From JABDKJ01 sp964609215 (GTDB lineage Bacteria > Bacteroidota > Bacteroidia > Flavobacteriales_D > JABDKJ01), in NCBI GenBank assembly GCA_964609215.1, contig CAZSQZ010000007.1, positions 62,001-126,000 of the forward strand: a stretch of DNA of 64,000 nt, written 5' to 3'. Position numbers and translations under genes: made by a program. The notes under the pieces were generated by a model. It saw only the letters and a list, made by a program, of their open reading frames with translations, was not told the origin of the DNA and did not search any database. Shown here piece after piece: positions 60,131-64,000 of this stretch; position 1 is the first letter of the stretch; every line of letters starts with the position of its first letter.

Positions 60131-62269
60131 ATGAAAAGAATCTTCACACTTCTCTTATTGTTTACTCTTTCATTTAATAATTCTTTCTATTCTCAGGATT
60201 CTATAAAGACAACAACACAGTCAAATATTGAGCTGAGCGCGGATTTATTAAAGAATATTTATGCTAAAGAAGGCCCAGAAAAAGTGAAGGTTTTCTGGAC
60301 TTTGGATTATGATTCGTTTGAACAATTAAAAAACAAGAAAGTCTTTATTAGATACAATACAGACATTAATGCAAAACGAATTAAAGCTGCTAAAAAAGAT
60401 GGAAAAGGCATACCTAACGGTGCCGAATATATGTATTCAGAGCCTCTAGACCCGCATGAACTCTCCTATGAGATAAAGGATTTGAAAGGGAATGAAAAGC
60501 ATGTGCTATATGTTGGAATATCAAATGATTCTAACCCAGAGAATGCAGTGTACAGCGACAAAGTTAAGTTCAAAACCAAGAGAGCTTGGGGAATAATAAA
60601 GCTCTTGATATTAATAGGTTCACTTGCTTTCTTCATTTTTGGTATGAAAATTATGAGTGAAGGACTGCAACAAGCAGCAGGAAGCAGATTAAGAAGAATG
60701 CTTGGTTCGATTACTTCAAATAGATTTAAAGGAGTTTTAACAGGATTCGGAATTACTTCTATAGTTCAATCTTCTTCTGTCACCACAGTAATGACCGTAA
60801 GTTTTGTAAATGCGGGATTAATGACCTTGAGACAATCGGCAGGAGTTATGATGGGAGCAAACATCGGAACAACCATTACAGCCTGGCTTGTATTACTCCT
60901 TGGTTTCAAAGTCAGTATTTCTAGCTATGCATTTATTATTCTTGCTTTTGCTGGCCCTCTCCTATTTTTCAAGAATGTAAAAGCAAAATCTTGGGCAAAT
61001 GCATTATTTGGTTTTTGTATTCTATTTATTGGTTTAAGTGCTTTGAAAGATTCCGTTCCAGATTTAGACAAGAACTCTGCAATCGTTCAATTCTTTGTCG
61101 ATTATAAAGATGTTTGGTTTGGGCCGATAATGTTCGTGATTCTTGGAGCATTGGTAACTATTGTTATTCAATCTTCTTCCGCAGCAATGGCTTTGACATT
61201 AGCAATGGTAGATAAAGGCATAATTCCTTTTGAAGTAGGTTGCGCAATGGTTCTAGGAGAAAATATAGGAACCACAATTACTGCTGAAATAGCATCTTTA
61301 ATTGCCAATGTGCATGCCAAAAGATCTGCCCGAATTCACTCTATGTTCAACATAGTTGGGGTGACTTGGATGCTCTTAATATTCCCTTTTGCCATGAAAG
61401 GAATTGGATGGCTAATTGGTTTATGGGGCGGGGAAGATTTTGATCCTTTGAATAAGGATATGGCAGGAAATGGAATAGCCTTATTCCATACCGCATTTAA
61501 TGCTATAAATGTTCTCATCTTAATTTGGTTTGTTCCACAATTAGTGAATTTGGCTATTAGAACAGTAAAATCAAGAGGAGAGGCAGATGAAGAATTCCAT
61601 CTTGAATATATTAAAGGAGGCTTGCTTAGAACACCAGAGTTATCTATTATGGAAGCTAAGAAAGAGGTTGCTAAATTTGGGAAAATTGTAAAAAAACAAC
61701 ACGGTTTCGTGAGAAACATGCTTACCGAGACAGATAAAAAGAAGTACAATAAAATTCAAAATAAGATTAAAAAGTATGAGGAAATCACGGATAGAATGGA
61801 AGTGGAGATCGCTGGATATTTAACAAAAGTATCAGAAGGTACCTTATCACCAGAGAGTTCGATTCAAGTCCGAGGAATTCTAAGTATGATTACCGATTTA
61901 GAACGAATTGGAGACATATGTTATCAAATGTCAATAGGAATAGATCGGAAAAATCAGAATAAAATATACTTCACGCCTCAACAAAGAGAAAATTTATTTG
62001 AAATGTTTAAGACAACAGAAAAATCTCTTGAGGAAATGGAGTCCAATATGAATTCCGAATATCGATCTGTTTCCTTAAATAAAGCCAGGGAGCTTGAGAA
62101 TGCTGTTAATCTTATGAGAGATAAATTAAGAAAGGAGCACATAATTAATACTGAAAAAGCTCAATACAATATTCAAAGTGGGTTGATTTATAGCGATTTA
62201 TTTGCTTCTCTAGAAAAGATTGGAGATCATGTAATAAATGTTTCTGAAGCAATAGCCGCGGACGAATAA
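60131..62269 (+). CDS. Na/Pi cotransporter with PhoU-like domain and extra N-terminal exported domain
   Basis: A 712-residue protein: signal peptide (RIFTLLLLFTLSFNNSFYSQ), an extra beta domain (about residues 28-150, fibronectin-like), a PNaS transporter core with both QSSS motifs (SIVQSSSVTTVMTVSFVNAGL and IVIQSSSAAMALTLAMVDKG) and paired GANIGTTITAW / GENIGTTITAEIASL segments, and a C-terminal PhoU-like helical domain (ITDRMEVEIAGYLTKVSEGTLS...ILSMITDLERIGDICYQMS). It imports phosphate with sodium; the PhoU part probably regulates. The N-terminal periplasmic domain is unusual. A bidirectional terminator follows. Confidence 0.9.
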   Translation: MKRIFTLLLLFTLSFNNSFYSQDSIKTTTQSNIELSADLLKNIYAKEGPEKVKVFWTLDYDSFEQLKNKKVFIRYNTDINAKRIKAAKKDGKGIPNGAEYMYSEPLDPHELSYEIKDLKGNEKHVLYVGISNDSNPENAVYSDKVKFKTKRAWGIIKLLILIGSLAFFIFGMKIMSEGLQQAAGSRLRRMLGSITSNRFKGVLTGFGITSIVQSSSVTTVMTVSFVNAGLMTLRQSAGVMMGANIGTTITAWLVLLLGFKVSISSYAFIILAFAGPLLFFKNVKAKSWANALFGFCILFIGLSALKDSVPDLDKNSAIVQFFVDYKDVWFGPIMFVILGALVTIVIQSSSAAMALTLAMVDKGIIPFEVGCAMVLGENIGTTITAEIASLIANVHAKRSARIHSMFNIVGVTWMLLIFPFAMKGIGWLIGLWGGEDFDPLNKDMAGNGIALFHTAFNAINVLILIWFVPQLVNLAIRTVKSRGEADEEFHLEYIKGGLLRTPELSIMEAKKEVAKFGKIVKKQHGFVRNMLTETDKKKYNKIQNKIKKYEEITDRMEVEIAGYLTKVSEGTLSPESSIQVRGILSMITDLERIGDICYQMSIGIDRKNQNKIYFTPQQRENLFEMFKTTEKSLEEMESNMNSEYRSVSLNKARELENAVNLMRDKLRKEHIINTEKAQYNIQSGLIYSDLFASLEKIGDHVINVSEAIAADE

Positions 62270-62314
62270 TCATCCCATGCAATTGAAAAATATAACATTG
62301 AAATACTCTTAAAT

Positions 62315-62345
62315 AAAAACCGATTCTAAGTGAGAATCGGTTTTT
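62315..62345. terminator. bidirectional Rho-independent terminator
   Basis: A perfect 13-bp stem AAAAACCGATTCT / AGAATCGGTTTTT with a 5-nt loop and A/T runs on both sides. It lies between the convergent Na/Pi cotransporter and RNA helicase genes and can serve both. Confidence 0.87.
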
Positions 62346-62455
62346 AAATAGAAAAAATTTAATAAGTATTTAGTATAAATGAAAAGCATAAACAATTGAC
62401 AATCAAATATCTATTTAATTTGACTAATTCAAAGGTTCATTGACTTTTTATTGTT

Positions 62456-64000
62456 TTAGTAACGTTTTCTTTTTTTCTTTTTCCCTCTACTATCCGATTT
62501 ATATGAGTCTCTAAATCCCTTTCTTTTGGACTTTTTAGATGTATCATTTTTCTTATTCGGATTAGGATCTTCATCTCTATTCACCCTTAAGGCACGCCCA
62601 TCTATTTCTATTCCCTTAAAATATGCGGGAAGCTTCCTAGCCTTGTCTGCAGGAACCTCAAAATAAGAAGATGTTTTTTTCAAACGCACATTATCTATCT
62701 CCCTCTTCGAAAGATGAGCCATTTCCATTACAAACTCAACTAGATCTGTTTTATCTAAACCATCATCTTTACCAGCATTCATAAAGAAACGCACATTTCC
62801 ATCCTCCTTATCTTTGTACGATTTTGAGTCTGATTTTCTGGAATCTTTTCTCCTACTATCCTTTCTTTCATAATCCCTTTCACTACCCTTTCTCTTATCT
62901 CTGGATGGATTAGAAGCTCTTGCTCTCGTATTTAAAAGTGTTTCTACCTCCTTATAAATCAATTTCATGAGGAGTTCTTCCCTATCCACATCCACCAATA
63001 GCTCATCAGCTTTAGTCAATAGATCTTTATCAAATTTATTGGGTATTCTTATATCTAAGATCTTCTGTGCCCACCTGATTACTTTCTTCTTTGCCAATTC
63101 TTCACTTTTAGGCAATGAAGTTTCCTTAAATTTCAGTTTCACCTTTTGCTGAATATACTTCAGCCTTCGCATATCAGAACCTGTGACAAAGGAAATTGAA
63201 ATACCTTTTTTCCCTGCTCTAGCGGTTCTTCCGGCTCTGTGTGTATAGTATTCAGGGTTTTCTGGAATATTATAATGAATTACATGGCTCAAATCATTCA
63301 CATCAATTCCTCGAGCAGCAACATCTGTAGCGCATAATATAGAAAGCTGATGGTCCTTGAAGCGCTTCATCACCTTGTCTCTTTGATTTTGAGACAAATC
63401 ACCATGTAATGCCCCCGCATCAAATTTCTCTTTGAGTAGTTTTTCCGCTAAACTATTACACCCTGCCTTGGTTCTGCAGAATACGATGGCTCTAATATCA
63501 TCATGTGCCTCAAGATATTGAAAGAAATGATCTGTCTTATCTCTACCTTTAATACTGATAAACTGATGCTCAATGTTTTCATTGGTCATCGATTTGGGAT
63601 TTACCCTTACTTCAAATGCATCGGGATCCATATACTCCGAAATAATCTTTCGAATGTCATTGGGCATGGTTGCAGAAAACAACCAAGTGCATTTATTCTC
63701 ATTGGTATATTGAAGTATCTTATCAATGTCCTCTTTGAAGCCCATATTCAACATCTCGTCCGCTTCATCCAATACCAAATAATCGATATCTCTTAGATTA
63801 GCCGCTTTTCTGTTGAGCAAGTCCAACAATCTACCGGGTGTTGCCACCACAATTTGAGCCCCTTTTTTAAGTACTCTTAATTGCCTATCTATTGGAGCTC
63901 CCCCATAAACAGCCAATGTTGTAAGTCCTTTTAAGTTTTTACCATACAAATCCAATTGTTCTGTAATCTGCTGGCCCAGTTCACGGGTAGGTGAAAGGAT
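62456..64000 (-). CDS. DEAD-box RNA helicase (DeaD-like), N-terminus missing
   Basis: The gene runs past the window end; 514 residues are visible. From the open end: PTREL (motif Ia), ATPGRLLDLL (Ib), LDEADEML (DEAD box), LFSATMP (III), IVFCRTKAGCNSLAEKL (IV), ILCATDVAARGIDVNDL (V) and HRAGRTARAGKKG (VI), then a DbpA-type RNA-binding domain (RFFMNAGKDDGLDKTDLVEFV...YFKGIEIDGRALRVNRDED) and a very basic Lys/Arg tail (KSKRKGFRDS...GKKKKRKRY). This is the DeaD/CsdA type, active in ribosome assembly and cold adaptation. The frame is open beyond 63955, whose TTG is internal. Confidence 0.93.
   Translation of the reverse strand: MLSPTRELGQQITEQLDLYGKNLKGLTTLAVYGGAPIDRQLRVLKKGAQIVVATPGRLLDLLNRKAANLRDIDYLVLDEADEMLNMGFKEDIDKILQYTNENKCTWLFSATMPNDIRKIISEYMDPDAFEVRVNPKSMTNENIEHQFISIKGRDKTDHFFQYLEAHDDIRAIVFCRTKAGCNSLAEKLLKEKFDAGALHGDLSQNQRDKVMKRFKDHQLSILCATDVAARGIDVNDLSHVIHYNIPENPEYYTHRAGRTARAGKKGISISFVTGSDMRRLKYIQQKVKLKFKETSLPKSEELAKKKVIRWAQKILDIRIPNKFDKDLLTKADELLVDVDREELLMKLIYKEVETLLNTRARASNPSRDKRKGSERDYERKDSRRKDSRKSDSKSYKDKEDGNVRFFMNAGKDDGLDKTDLVEFVMEMAHLSKREIDNVRLKKTSSYFEVPADKARKLPAYFKGIEIDGRALRVNRDEDPNPNKKNDTSKKSKRKGFRDSYKSDSRGKKKKRKRY

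Noticed and set aside
1..64000. tRNA, rRNA, prophage or IS elements
   Set aside because: No tRNA-like cloverleaf, rRNA segment, phage structural gene or transposase motif was seen; subtle RNAs would need a covariance-model search.

Overview
The window is low-GC DNA from the chromosome of a Bacteroidota bacterium, most likely a marine or aquatic Flavobacteriales relative. The evidence is several large secreted proteins with a C-terminal type IX secretion (T9SS) sorting domain, DUF6090 and DUF3857 proteins, OmpA-type surface proteins, and repeated TAnnTTTG motifs (the Bacteroidota -7 promoter element) just upstream of genes. Several starts are non-ATG and many genes abut or overlap by 1-20 nt. 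No tRNA, rRNA, CRISPR array, prophage or recognisable transposase was seen. The window begins and ends inside genes. One 100-N scaffold gap lies at 36474-36573.

Layout. 1-2045: two L,D-transpeptidases of different families. 2472-3398: a class IV aminotransferase. 3395-10545 (minus): a three-gene operon of a 1085-residue TPR/MORN-repeat protein and two DUF3857/transglutaminase-like proteins, the second with a damaged catalytic triad. 10808-20653: an LVIVD lipoprotein, a beta-barrel protein, the malic enzyme-phosphotransacetylase fusion MaeB, an outer-membrane protein, an OmpA lipoprotein, an AI-2E family transporter and an FG-GAP/ASPIC T9SS protein. 20800-22925: a compact MarR / pirin / Tat-signal cupin-like / double-CDGSH operon with a perfect inverted repeat over its promoter. 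22926-32042: an HYR/T9SS protein, a metallophosphoesterase, a YdeI-type protein, an N-terminal-OmpA protein, LysE, DUF1761, a YdjM-like membrane protein and a GNAT/FemAB-like protein. 32167-36432: a 1421-residue T9SS protein built of ~305-residue super-repeats.

36814-40249 is an ergothioneine locus: egtB, egtD and a DUF427 gene form one minus-strand operon, converging on an EgtE-like class V aminotransferase. 40426-43534 holds DUF2461, a His-rich OmpA protein and a DUF937-OmpA fusion.

43962-48142 is the most unusual part. It is a small array of single-gene units separated by hairpins that behave like integron attC sites: cassette ends are mutually complementary, the core ends in AAC/GTT, stem arms are conserved and loops vary. 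No integrase is visible, so it fits the CALIN concept (cluster of attC sites lacking an integron integrase). Cargo: a TIR/deoxyribosyltransferase-like protein, a zinc-ribbon/HEPN-like protein with an Rx4H motif, two DUF6090 paralogues, and a lipoprotein with an in-frame TGA after MKK. The first two resemble nucleotide- and RNA-targeting effectors, so a defence or toxin role is plausible but unproven.

48161-64000 returns to ordinary chromosome: a solute-binding-like protein, TerC, a YkgJ-type Cys-cluster protein, a T9SS protein, an S37 peptidase, two MscS-like channels flanking an ATPase-like gene that lacks the Walker A lysine, a REP-like repeat cluster, a TPMT-type methyltransferase with ChrA, a phosphate-selective porin with a Na/Pi cotransporter, and the C-terminal part of a DeaD-type RNA helicase.
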